From an uncultured Bacilli bacterium (GTDB taxonomy: Bacteria; Bacillota_I; Bacilli_A; RF39; UBA660), in the NCBI GenBank assembly GCA_947589195.1, contig CANPZX010000007.1, positions 1-37,990 of the forward strand: a stretch of DNA of 37,990 nucleotides, in the 5' to 3' direction. Each line of letters begins with the position of its first letter. Positions within the stretch are counted from its first letter, which is position 1. Position numbers and translations under genes: made by a program. The notes beneath the pieces were generated by a model, which worked only from the letters and a program-made list of their open reading frames with translations, did not search any database and was not told the DNA's origin. Positions 7,057 to 15,063 of the stretch are shown piece after piece.

Positions 7057-7590
7057 GTGAAAGAATTAAATAAATTAATTATTAAGAAAATAATTGAAAT
7101 TAATGTTTTAATTATATTTTTAATTGGATCTTATCCATTGTGGCAAAAAGTACATAAAACAATCGAATATGATAATCTTATTGCTAATTCTACTTATACT
7201 TATTTAGAAATAGAAAATCCTATTAATTATTATATGTTACCAATGAAAGATGAAATAGCTTTTGATTATTTAAAACCATGTCATATAGAAGTAAAAAATA
7301 TTAAAAGTGAAGATGTTAATTATACTTTAGTATTAAAGATAGCTAAGGGTTCAACAATGGATCCTAAATATTTAAATATTAGAATTAATAATAATATAAA
7401 AGAATTACAAAGTTTAGATAAAGTAATAGATAATGATTATATTTATTATATTATTGATCAAGGTAATATTTTAGAAAAAGAACCAATATATGATATTATT
7501 TTCTGGTTAAAAGAAGATACTATTATTTCAGAAGTTAATAAGAAATTAATATTTAATTTTGAGTTAATTCCATCTACTGTAAATATATAA
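7057..7590 (+). CDS. Small membrane-anchored extracellular protein, family unknown
   Basis: The 177-residue protein starts at GTG behind a GGGGG Shine-Dalgarno (7045-7049). A basic N-terminus and a hydrophobic helix (about 11-28, ending IGSYPLW) suggest a signal anchor. The remainder is Ile/Asn/Tyr-rich and probably a beta-sheet domain outside the membrane. No cysteine motif or catalytic motif is seen. It lies between the peptidase and two TasA-like fusion proteins and would have followed the peptidase directly before the IS inserted, so an accessory role in the surface fibre is likely. That role is inferred from position only. Confidence 0.65.
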   Translation: MKELNKLIIKKIIEINVLIIFLIGSYPLWQKVHKTIEYDNLIANSTYTYLEIENPINYYMLPMKDEIAFDYLKPCHIEVKNIKSEDVNYTLVLKIAKGSTMDPKYLNIRINNNIKELQSLDKVIDNDYIYYIIDQGNILEKEPIYDIIFWLKEDTIISEVNKKLIFNFELIPSTVNI

Positions 7591-7595
7591 TATTC

Positions 7596-7623
7596 TTGAT
7601 TAAATTTTGTTTTATGTTAATAT
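7596..7623 (+). promoter_or_regulatory. Promoter of the first TasA-fusion paralog
   Basis: TTGATT (7596-7601), a 16-bp spacer and TAATAT (7618-7623) are followed closely by AGGTGAT. The block is repeated before the next paralog at 9362. Confidence 0.45.
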
Positions 7624-7639
7624 TATACTAGGTGATAAT

Positions 7640-9277
7640 ATGAACTTCCAAAGTATTTTTAAAAGAGAAACTAAGTTAATAGTTTATGTTGTTTCTGCTT
7701 TAACAATTGTTTTGATAGGTTCTACTTATGCTTTATTTTTCAAAGTTAAAGAGAATAGTAATAATCAAGTAGTTCAAGCTGGAGCTTTAATTATGGAGTA
7801 TCCCAAGAGTGGTGAGTTAGTAGTAGCTGAAGGGGACGCGAAAGATAATAATTGTTTATATCCAACTGATGATGAAGATGGAAATACTAATGGATGTTCA
7901 TATACTTTTACGATGACTAATAGTGGTAGTTTACCAGTAGAATATACTTTATATTTATATAATGATATAACTGAATTACCAGAGGGTGGTAAGTTATTAG
8001 AGATAAAAAATATAAAACATACTTTAAGAAAAAGATTAGTTAAAGAGGGAGAAGAAGCTACTCTAGTAAATAATGCAGCTAGTTTAGATTCCTTAAAACA
8101 AGATACTGAAAAAGGAACTATATTAGAAAAAGAAGTTATAAATGTAGGGGAATCAATTGAATTTAGTTTAAGAGTATGGATAGATGAAGATGCCCCTAAT
8201 GGGGATGATCCAAATAGTATTGTTGGTAATTATGTAAGACTTAAAATAAATGCAAGTAGTACTGTTTATGAAGAACCAAATTATGTAACAGAGATATTAA
8301 AAAAACTAGTTTCAGAAGATAATAATGGTGTTTGTCCAGCATCTGGGATAGTTCCCGTAACTCATACTGATGCAACAATTTCAAACGTTCCTGAATATGA
8401 AACATTGGGTTTAGATTATACTAGAGTACAAGCAAATTTAAAAATGACCGAATACCGTTATTGTGGAGAAAATCCCAATAATTATGTAACATTTAATGGC
8501 GAAACAGCTGGTTGGCGAATAATCGGGTTAGTTAATACTCCGGAGGGACAACGAATTAAATTAATTCGAGCAACTCCATTAGAACCATTAATGGCATGGA
8601 ATAAAAAAGAAACTTCAAATAATGATTGGAGTGTTTCAGAATTACAAAAGGTGCTAAATAAAGGCGGAGCTTATTATGAACGTCAAAATGGAAATTGCCC
8701 GGCTGGTGAAAATGGAGAAACTATTGAATGTAACTTTAGAGATGTTGGGTTAACCGGAGAAGCCAAAGAAATGATTGATACTATTACTTGGAATTTAGGA
8801 GGATCTGCACCTAGTTTATATGGTGTAACTCTTACTAGACTGATGTATGATGGAGAAAGGGGAATAAAAGTATATACTGATCAAGAACGGCCATTATTAT
8901 GGAAAGGCGAAATAGGATTATTGTATCCAAGTGATTATGGATACGCTACTGGAGGCGGTAGTAATTATAATCGAGACTTTTGTGTTAATAAGCATTTATA
9001 TTATTGGAGATACCAACAATATCAAAATGATTGTGCATACACAGATTGGTTAATAAATAGAGATTTTTCTCAATGGACTATTACACCTGGTTCTGATAGT
9101 TCTACTTCCTCACATGTTTTAGATAAATATGGTGAAGTTCTTTTAAACTATTCAGCTGCTTCTTATTATCAACATGGTGTTTCACCAGTTTTATATTTAA
9201 AACCTAATGTTGAATTTGCTAGTAAAGATTCCGTTGGTTCACCAGAAAATCCTTATGAATTAGTTTTAAATGAATAA
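7640..9277 (+). CDS. TasA-like surface protein with a second C-terminal surface domain (copy 1)
   Basis: The start is placed at ATG 7640, preceded by AGGTGAT, because the paralog at 9408 begins with the same MNFQSIFKRETKL. The product is 545 residues. A signal helix (about 14-31) ends GSTYALFF, a SipW-type motif. A TasA-like beta domain (about 40-215) contains YPTDDEDGN and SYTFTMTNSGSLP. A linker leads to a C-terminal domain (about 270-545) with GWRIIG, WSVSELQKVLN, LYPSDYGYA and SPVLYLKPNV. That domain resembles the WR-II-G/VLYLK domains common on gut Firmicute surface proteins, perhaps near DUF6273, but the family is not confirmed. Several cysteines suggest disulfides. A terminator follows at 9284. 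A fibre-tip or adhesive subunit is a reasonable guess, not shown. Confidence 0.75.
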   Translation: MNFQSIFKRETKLIVYVVSALTIVLIGSTYALFFKVKENSNNQVVQAGALIMEYPKSGELVVAEGDAKDNNCLYPTDDEDGNTNGCSYTFTMTNSGSLPVEYTLYLYNDITELPEGGKLLEIKNIKHTLRKRLVKEGEEATLVNNAASLDSLKQDTEKGTILEKEVINVGESIEFSLRVWIDEDAPNGDDPNSIVGNYVRLKINASSTVYEEPNYVTEILKKLVSEDNNGVCPASGIVPVTHTDATISNVPEYETLGLDYTRVQANLKMTEYRYCGENPNNYVTFNGETAGWRIIGLVNTPEGQRIKLIRATPLEPLMAWNKKETSNNDWSVSELQKVLNKGGAYYERQNGNCPAGENGETIECNFRDVGLTGEAKEMIDTITWNLGGSAPSLYGVTLTRLMYDGERGIKVYTDQERPLLWKGEIGLLYPSDYGYATGGGSNYNRDFCVNKHLYYWRYQQYQNDCAYTDWLINRDFSQWTITPGSDSSTSSHVLDKYGEVLLNYSAASYYQHGVSPVLYLKPNVEFASKDSVGSPENPYELVLNE

Positions 9278-9283
9278 CAAATT

Positions 9284-9313
9284 AAAGTATCAGAAGAAAT
9301 TTTGATACTTTTT
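9284..9313 (+). terminator. Terminator after TasA-fusion copy 1
   Basis: AAAGTATCA (9284-9292) and TGATACTTT (9303-9311) form a 9-bp stem with a 10-nt loop, followed by a short T run. Confidence 0.7.
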
Positions 9314-9361
9314 ATAATGATTAAAATAACTAAAAAACCCCTAAATTCAAATTCTATCATC

Positions 9362-9391
9362 TTGATTATATATTCTATTTTGTGGTAATAT
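9362..9391 (+). promoter_or_regulatory. Promoter of the second TasA-fusion paralog
   Basis: TTGATT (9362-9367), an 18-bp spacer and TAATAT (9386-9391) match the block upstream of 7640. The spacer is two bases longer here, so expression strength may differ. Confidence 0.45.
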
Positions 9392-9407
9392 TATAGTAGG
9401 TGATAAT

Positions 9408-10859
9408 ATGAACTTCCAAAGTATTTTTAAAAGAGAAACGAAATTAATAGTTTATGTTGTTTCAGCTTTAACAATTGTATTAATAGGTTCTACATATGCT
9501 TTATTTTTTAGAGTTAAAGAAAATACTAATAATCAAGTAGTTCAAGCTGGAGCTTTAGTTATCGAATATTCTAATAATGGTAATGAAGTAGTAGCTGAAG
9601 GAGATGCTAAAGATAATAATTGTTTATATCCAACTGATGATGAAGATGGAAATCTTAATGGATGTTCATATACTTTTACCATGACTAATAATGGTAGTTT
9701 ACCTGCAGAATATACTTTATATTTAACAAATGATTCAAGTGATTTACCAGAGAATGGTAAATTATTAGAGATAAAAAATATAAAACATACTTTAAGAAAG
9801 AAATTAGTTAAAGATGGAGAACAAACTGTTGAAGTAAATAATGCTAAAAAGTTAAGTGAATTAGGACAAGATAACGAAAAAGGAACTATATTAGAAAAGA
9901 ATGTTATAAATGTCGGGGAATCAATTGAATTTAGTTTAAGAGTATGGATTGATGAAGATGCTCCTCATGAAGGTGCCCCAGACAGTATTGTGGGTAATTA
10001 TGTAAGACTTAAAATAAATGCAAGTAGTACTGTTTATGAAGGGACCTTAGCTGATGAGATAAAATTTTTAGCAGTTGATGAGAGTAATATAACAGCAGGA
10101 GATAGTGGAATTGTTAAAGTTAATACGGAAAGTGTTAGTCCTGTAGAATTGAATGGTCTTGATAGTGAAACAGAAGATCAAGTAGAATATCGGTATTATG
10201 GAAGTAATCCTAATAATTATGTTAGATTTAATGATGAGTTATGGCGGATAATTGGCCTAGTTAATACCCCTGAAGGACAACGAGTAAAAATAATCAAAGC
10301 TAGTCCTTTAGATTTAAAATTATCTTGGCCAAATGCAAATATTACGGAAAACACTTGGGAAAATTCCGAATTACAAAAAGTATTAAATGAAACATATTAT
10401 AATAAAACTTCTGGTGAGTGTACAATTTTCCAAAATGAGACGTGTGATTTTAGTAAAGTAGGTTTAAGCGAAGAAGCTAGACAATTGGTAGATAGTATAA
10501 CTTGGACATTAAATAGTTTAACTTGGAAAGGGAATATTGCTTTAATAAATCTTACAGATTATAAAAATGCTACTAGTGGTGGAGAGACTAATAATAGAAG
10601 TACTTGCTTAAGTGATTCTAGTTGGACTGAAAAGCAAGAATGTTTTCAAAATGATTGGTTAGCAAGTGAAGAAAATCAATTAACTTTAGATGCTTATGTT
10701 TCTAATAGTGAAGCAAATAATATTACTGCAACTGGATCTATAGGCAGTGATTCTAATAGTACATATACTATTTATCCAGCTCTTTATTTAAAATCTGATG
10801 TATTAGTTTTAAATGGTGAGGGTAGCATTGAAAAGCCATATATTTTAGATCAAAAATAA
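9408..10859 (+). CDS. TasA-like surface protein with a second C-terminal surface domain (copy 2)
   Basis: This 483-residue tandem paralog of the gene at 7640 has a nearly identical N-terminal half, including MNFQSIFKRETKL, GSTYALFF, YPTDDEDGN and the GNYVRLKINASSTVYE block near residue 210. The C-terminal domain is shorter and clearly diverged. It keeps LWRIIG, ENSELQKVLNETYY, LINLTDYKNA, QNDWLA and PALYLKSDV. The promoter and ribosome-binding region (TAATATTATAGTAGGTGAT) are also conserved. The pattern is a conserved anchor/fibre module with a variable display domain. Export through the SipW-type peptidase is inferred from the signal motif. Confidence 0.75.
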   Translation: MNFQSIFKRETKLIVYVVSALTIVLIGSTYALFFRVKENTNNQVVQAGALVIEYSNNGNEVVAEGDAKDNNCLYPTDDEDGNLNGCSYTFTMTNNGSLPAEYTLYLTNDSSDLPENGKLLEIKNIKHTLRKKLVKDGEQTVEVNNAKKLSELGQDNEKGTILEKNVINVGESIEFSLRVWIDEDAPHEGAPDSIVGNYVRLKINASSTVYEGTLADEIKFLAVDESNITAGDSGIVKVNTESVSPVELNGLDSETEDQVEYRYYGSNPNNYVRFNDELWRIIGLVNTPEGQRVKIIKASPLDLKLSWPNANITENTWENSELQKVLNETYYNKTSGECTIFQNETCDFSKVGLSEEARQLVDSITWTLNSLTWKGNIALINLTDYKNATSGGETNNRSTCLSDSSWTEKQECFQNDWLASEENQLTLDAYVSNSEANNITATGSIGSDSNSTYTIYPALYLKSDVLVLNGEGSIEKPYILDQK

Positions 10860-10890
10860 TATCAAAAATATAATATTTTTGATATTTTTT
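10858..10890 (+). terminator. Terminator after TasA-fusion copy 2
   Basis: AATATCAAAAATA pairs with the matching TATTTTTGATATT up to 10886, followed by T residues to 10890. It is A/T-rich but long. Confidence 0.65.
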
Positions 10891-10913
10891 AAAGTAATAT
10901 AAAGGAGGAAATA

Positions 10914-11240
10914 ATGAAAAAGTATTTGTTAGAATATATAGATAGTTTAGAGAAAGATATAAAGAATAATAAAAAGTATAGTAAAGAAGATATAGAGTTA
11001 GTTAAAACTAAAATAATGTTTTTTCAACATGAAAGATTAATTCATTTGTTAGTTACTTTGTTTTATGCTTTATTTACAATTATATTTTTGATATTAGGAA
11101 TGATATCTTGGATATTTATTATTATCTTTGTTATCTTGTTATGTTTTGTATTATGTTATATTCTTTATTACTTCTTTTTAGAAAATCATGTGCAATATTT
11201 ATATAAATTATATGATAAATTAAATAGTGAACATAAATAA
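10914..11240 (+). CDS. Small two-helix membrane protein, unknown function
   Basis: The 108-residue protein has a strong AAAGGAGG Shine-Dalgarno. A charged, probably helical N-terminus (1-40, rich in Lys/Glu) is followed by two adjacent membrane helices (about 43-62 and 65-88) and a short tail. The N-terminal part may form a coiled coil in the cytoplasm. No family is recognised. It closes the surface-protein cluster, and the next gene starts 36 bp later. Confidence 0.6.
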   Translation: MKKYLLEYIDSLEKDIKNNKKYSKEDIELVKTKIMFFQHERLIHLLVTLFYALFTIIFLILGMISWIFIIIFVILLCFVLCYILYYFFLENHVQYLYKLYDKLNSEHK

Positions 11241-11275
11241 TAAAAGCCCATATATTATTATGAGGTGGAAAGTTT

Positions 11276-12196
11276 ATGGAATATGATTATCATTATGGTA
11301 ATGATTATTATAAATATTTTACAAAAGAAGGGGTTAAAAGTACGGTATATCAAAAGTTAGCACCAGAACAATCCCAAGATAAACAACCAGGAATGGAATA
11401 TTTAATGAAACCTTTACCTATTTTTGATAATCCTAATTATAAGGGAAGTAATAAGTTAAAAGATAAAGTTGCGATTATTACGGGTGGAGATAGTGGTTTA
11501 GGTCGAGCTTGTGCGGTTATTTATGTGAAAGAAGGAGCTAAAGTAGTTATACCTTATTTAAATGAACATAAAGATGCTTTGGATACCAAGAATTATTTAG
11601 AGGGTCTTGGAGGAGAATGTTTAATGTTAAGTGGGGATATAACTGAGAAAAGTTTTTGTAAAAAGATTGTCGAAGAAACGTTAAATAGATTTGGTAAAAT
11701 AGACATATTAGTTAACAATGCGGGTGTACAATATCAAAGTGATGATTTAACTTGTATTAGTGATGAACAATTTGATCGAACAATGAAAGTTAATGTTTAT
11801 GGGATGTTTTATTTAACGAGGGAGGTCTTACCTCATTTAAAAAGTGGTTCTTCTATTATCAATTTATCTAGTGTGACAACCTTTTATGGAGATCCTCAAC
11901 TTATTGACTACGTTACGACTAAAGGGGCAATTGTTGGCTTTACTAGAGCTTTAGCCCGCAATTTGGCCCTTAAAAATATTCGAGTTAATGCGATAGCCCC
12001 AGGATTCTTTTGGACACCTTTACAACCTGCTTGTTGGGTAAAAGAAAAGATTCCCTCTTTAGGGGCTAATTCGGCAATGGGAAGAGGAGCCATGCCTTAT
12101 GAACTAGCTAGTACTTTTGTTTTCTTAGCTAGTGATGATGCTAGTTTCTTAACTGGGCAAGTTATTCATAATAATGGTGGAGAAGTAATGGGTTAA
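11276..12196 (+). CDS. Short-chain dehydrogenase, YghA/YhdF type
   Basis: This 306-residue NAD(P)-dependent oxidoreductase has a Rossmann fold. The family's N-terminal extension (about 1-55, PGMEYLMKPLP) is present. It is followed by the cofactor loop TGGDSGLG, the NNAG motif, and the catalytic Ser (INLSSV), Tyr and Lys (DYVTTKGA). The C-terminus ends GQVIHNNGGEVMG, as is usual for this group. Relatives are general-stress or glucose-dehydrogenase-like enzymes, and the substrate cannot be read from sequence. A GAGGTGG ribosome site precedes the ATG. Codon use is somewhat richer in G/C than in the surface genes, as for a conserved housekeeping gene. Confidence 0.88.
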   Translation: MEYDYHYGNDYYKYFTKEGVKSTVYQKLAPEQSQDKQPGMEYLMKPLPIFDNPNYKGSNKLKDKVAIITGGDSGLGRACAVIYVKEGAKVVIPYLNEHKDALDTKNYLEGLGGECLMLSGDITEKSFCKKIVEETLNRFGKIDILVNNAGVQYQSDDLTCISDEQFDRTMKVNVYGMFYLTREVLPHLKSGSSIINLSSVTTFYGDPQLIDYVTTKGAIVGFTRALARNLALKNIRVNAIAPGFFWTPLQPACWVKEKIPSLGANSAMGRGAMPYELASTFVFLASDDASFLTGQVIHNNGGEVMG

Positions 12197-12238
12197 ATAA
12201 AATTAATAAATGTGTTAAAATAACTTAGGGAGATATAT

Positions 12239-12892
12239 ATGGGAAGAAATGTTATTTTAAATTGTGAAAGTTTAAGTTTAGAAGAAATGGAAAGTGTTTT
12301 AAATAATAATTGTTATTCATCAAATAATATATATTATAAAATAAATAGTAATTTATTATATAATAAAATTATAGAAAAAATTAAAAGTTTAGATTCTAAA
12401 GTTTATTTTAATTTAAAGAAAGATAATAATTCTCTTTATGATATTATGAAGATTTTAATTAGTAATAGAGTGGATGTTATTGAAGTAGATGTATTTGATG
12501 GTTATGATTATTTAACTAAAGTTATTTCTTGTTTTAATAAAGTATATGAAGATTATAATTATGAATATCAGAAGTATAAAGATGTTTGTAGTTATCCAGC
12601 TGAAGCTTATAAATATTATTTAGCTAAAATTATTAATCATAAACCTTTATTATTAGGTAATTTAAGCAATAATTTAGACTTAAATAGTCTTCCCCTTATT
12701 CATGTCATATCTTTAGCTAAATTATGTCAGAATGAGGGTTTTAATGGGGTTATATGTAATTTAAGTAATATAGAAATAATAAAACAAACTTGTGGCAATG
12801 ATTTTGTTACTATTTCAACTAACTTAGAATGTCCTAGTGAATATATAATGGAAAAGATTTCTAATAGTACTTTAAATCTTAAACATAATTAG
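12239..12892 (+). CDS. OMP-decarboxylase-like (PyrF fold) protein, probably degenerate
   Basis: The 217-residue protein shows the order of elements of orotidine 5'-phosphate decarboxylase: YYKINSNLLYN (like YVKVGMELF), KVYFNLKKD (like VFLDLKLHD), VDVIEVDVFDG (like VDMINVHAAGG), KPLLLGNLSN, ISLAKLCQNEGFNGVICNLSNI and GNDFVTISTNL. The catalytic D-x-K-x-x-D signature has become N-L-K-K-D-N, and the final phosphate-binding GR-P-I segment is absent. It is therefore unlikely to make UMP, and may be a repurposed or decaying TIM barrel. An AGGGAG site precedes the ATG. The next gene begins with GGTGAT overlapping its end, so the two are probably cotranslated. The assignment is by pattern only. Confidence 0.5.
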   Translation: MGRNVILNCESLSLEEMESVLNNNCYSSNNIYYKINSNLLYNKIIEKIKSLDSKVYFNLKKDNNSLYDIMKILISNRVDVIEVDVFDGYDYLTKVISCFNKVYEDYNYEYQKYKDVCSYPAEAYKYYLAKIINHKPLLLGNLSNNLDLNSLPLIHVISLAKLCQNEGFNGVICNLSNIEIIKQTCGNDFVTISTNLECPSEYIMEKISNSTLNLKHN

Positions 12893-12903
12893 TGGTGATA
12901 AAG

Positions 12904-13404
12904 ATGAAACATAAAATTAATGATGGACAAATTTTAATAAAGTTATTTAAAGAAAGATTTATTAAGGTTATTGCTATACTTTTAATAATTTTATCTTATA
13001 TATTAATTAATATAAAAAAACAACCTTTAGATAATAATACTTTACTTTTAGTATTAGGTCTTTCAGTTAATACTTCGGTTATTGGTTTTATTTGGTTTAT
13101 CGTTCAAATTATTGTAAGTATTTATTTTGCTTATTTATTCTTATCTTGGGAAGTAGATAATTATTTTAAACCATTAATTCATCGTTTAGCTTTATTTAAA
13201 TATTTATTTTCTAAATATTTAATTTTAGAGTTTATAGTTATTTTAGTTAGATTATTATTTTATTTATTTTTAAAATTATTTTATTTTAAAAATATTGAAT
13301 TTAGTTTATTTATTTTTCTATTAAATATTGGTTTATATTTTATTATTATATCTATGGTCTTTATTATATTTATTATTAATTTATTTAGAGGTATTTCTAA
13401 ATAA
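12904..13404 (+). CDS. Integral membrane protein, about four helices, unknown
   Basis: The start is set at ATG 12904 because GGTGAT (12894-12899) lies just before it. An upstream in-frame GTG at 12892 would put the ribosome site inside the gene. The 166-residue product has a basic N-terminus and four hydrophobic helices rich in Leu, Ile and Phe, with no charged motif that suggests transport or catalysis. It follows the PyrF-like gene with virtually no gap, so they form a pair. No family is recognised. Confidence 0.6.
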   Translation: MKHKINDGQILIKLFKERFIKVIAILLIILSYILINIKKQPLDNNTLLLVLGLSVNTSVIGFIWFIVQIIVSIYFAYLFLSWEVDNYFKPLIHRLALFKYLFSKYLILEFIVILVRLLFYLFLKLFYFKNIEFSLFIFLLNIGLYFIIISMVFIIFIINLFRGISK

Positions 13405-13418
13405 ATTTTTTTAAGTTA

Positions 13419-13455
13419 ATTTGCAAAAAATATTTTTTTAACATTTTTTGCAAAT
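13419..13455. terminator. Perfect 13-bp inverted repeat between the membrane gene and the ATPase gene
   Basis: ATTTGCAAAAAAT (13419-13431) and ATTTTTTGCAAAT (13443-13455) are exact inverted copies with an 11-nt loop. No T run follows on the plus strand, so this is a weak terminator or possibly an operator just upstream of the promoter at 13469. Confidence 0.45.
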
Positions 13456-13468
13456 ATATCATCAAAAC

Positions 13469-13497
13469 TTTACAAATTAATTTTATTGTGATATTAT
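13469..13497 (+). promoter_or_regulatory. Promoter of the AAA/DUF4143 ATPase
   Basis: TTTACA (13469-13474), a 17-bp spacer and TATTAT (13492-13497) with an upstream TG. The predicted start of transcription falls near 13504, at the start codons, so the mRNA may be almost leaderless. Confidence 0.5.
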
Positions 13498-13506
13498 TGG
13501 GTTGTG

Positions 13507-14715
13507 ATGGAAATGATAATTAGAAAAGAATATTTAAATAAAATGATTGCGGCTAAAGATACGGAATTTATTAAAGTAATAACCGGGGTTAGAAGAAGTG
13601 GTAAATCAACTTTACTTATGATGTTTAAAGAATATTTGTTAAATAGTGGAATAAAAGAAGAAAGAATAGTTTATATGAATTTTGAATCGGCTAGTTATGA
13701 TGATATAAAAAATTATCAAGATTTATATTCATATGTTAAAGCTAAAATAAAAAAGGAAAAAATATATCTATTATTAGATGAAGTTCAAAATGTAGATATG
13801 TGGGAAAAAGCAATAAATTCTTTTAAAGTAGATTTTGATATAGATATATATCTTACTGGTTCTAATGCTTATTTGTTATCTTCAGAATTATCGACTTTAC
13901 TTTCGGGAAGATATATTGAAATAAAAGTATATCCTTTATCTTTTAAAGAATATTTAGAATTTAATAATTATGATAAAGAAAATATTGAAAATAAATTTAA
14001 TGAATATTTAAAATATGGTGGACTTCCCGCGATAACCTTAATAAAAGATAATTCAGATTTAGTATTATCATATTTAAATGATATATATAACACAATTGTA
14101 AAAAAAGATATAATAGATAAAAATAATATAAAAAATACAGCCTTATTAGAAAATATAATTAAGTATTTAGCTAATAATATTGGGAGTAGTGTTTCTTCTA
14201 CTAAAATAAGTGATTATTTAAATAGTAATAAAATCATTAAAAATTCTAATCATCAAACTATAGATAATTATTTAAATATGTTAGAAAAATCGTTTATTAT
14301 GTATAAAGCAGATCGAACTGATATTAAGAATAAATCATTATTAAAAACTTTAGGAAAATATTATATATCAGATATAGGTATAAGAAACATTATATTAGGT
14401 TTTAGAAATATTGATGAAGGACATTTACTGGAAAATGTTGTATATTTAGAACTTTTAAGAAGAGGATATCGAGTTAATATTGGTAAATCAAATGAATATG
14501 AAGTAGATTTTGTTGCGGAAAATCCTAATGATATTAAGTATTATCAAGTAACAAAATCTATATCTAATGATGATGTAAGAAATAGAGAGATTCGGAGTTT
14601 AGAAAGTATAGAAGATAATTATGAGAAGATTATATTAACTAGGGATAGATTAATAAGTAATGATTTTAATGGGATAAAGGTTAAAAATATAATTGATTGG
14701 TTATTAGATGAATAA
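13507..14715 (+). CDS. AAA ATPase with DUF4143 nuclease-like domain
   Basis: This protein of about 402 residues belongs to the AAA_14/DUF4143 family. Visible parts are Walker A GVRRSGKST (27-35), Walker B IYLLLDEVQN, a sensor segment YLTGSNAYLLSS, and a winged-helix region around 220-270. A C-terminal PDDEXK-like fold has ENVVYLELLRRGY, EVDFVA and YYQVTKS. Members of this family are often found near mobile or defence genes, but their job is poorly known. GTG 13504, ATG 13507 and ATG 13513 are all possible starts, and none has a classical ribosome site. Codon use is like its neighbours. It stands alone between a palindrome and a structured intergenic region. Confidence 0.82.
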   Translation: MEMIIRKEYLNKMIAAKDTEFIKVITGVRRSGKSTLLMMFKEYLLNSGIKEERIVYMNFESASYDDIKNYQDLYSYVKAKIKKEKIYLLLDEVQNVDMWEKAINSFKVDFDIDIYLTGSNAYLLSSELSTLLSGRYIEIKVYPLSFKEYLEFNNYDKENIENKFNEYLKYGGLPAITLIKDNSDLVLSYLNDIYNTIVKKDIIDKNNIKNTALLENIIKYLANNIGSSVSSTKISDYLNSNKIIKNSNHQTIDNYLNMLEKSFIMYKADRTDIKNKSLLKTLGKYYISDIGIRNIILGFRNIDEGHLLENVVYLELLRRGYRVNIGKSNEYEVDFVAENPNDIKYYQVTKSISNDDVRNREIRSLESIEDNYEKIILTRDRLISNDFNGIKVKNIIDWLLDE

Positions 14716-14971
14716 AATTTATTTAAGAAAATAAAAAAATATCATTAATAAATAAAGATAAATGATATAATTTTATTAGCGGTAAATATATACTAAAAAT
14801 ATTTTATGTTTGTAAGTTTTGGGGACCTCCAAGCCTCATTTAAAAATAAAGTGAAACTAAACTTCCCCAATCGATTGGCTAATGTGGAAGTTTAGTTTAT
14901 AATGCTATTAATGATATAAAATGTTATGTTCATTCAAAGAATTTAAGAAATAAATACACATATAGAGGAAT

Positions 14972-15016
14972 AAAAAAGTTGGTGTTAGTAAAAATAAATA
15001 CTGACACATCTTTTTT
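14972..15016 (+). terminator. Rho-independent terminator in the 14.7-15.1 kb gap
   Basis: The imperfect stem AAAAAAG..TG.GTG.T.AGTA (14972-14990) pairs with TACTGACACATCTTTTTT (14999-15016), with an 8-nt loop and a T run. No gene ends directly upstream, which implies a non-coding transcript. Confidence 0.65.
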
Positions 15017-15063
15017 ATGATAAATTAGTTTTAGAAAAGTATATTCTATACAGAGAGGCTTCC

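Noticed and set aside
7607-7639. Upstream ATG at 7607 as the start of the first fusion protein
   Set aside because: It lies within the promoter. The paralog's start and AGGTGAT both point to 7640.
12239-12892. Functional pyrF
   Set aside because: The catalytic signature and phosphate loop are changed or missing, so no enzyme name is assigned.
14789-15016. tRNA, tmRNA, SRP RNA or a known riboswitch
   Set aside because: No cloverleaf, no CCA end, no GGUUCGA arm and no recognisable aptamer core. Only hairpins and a terminator are seen.
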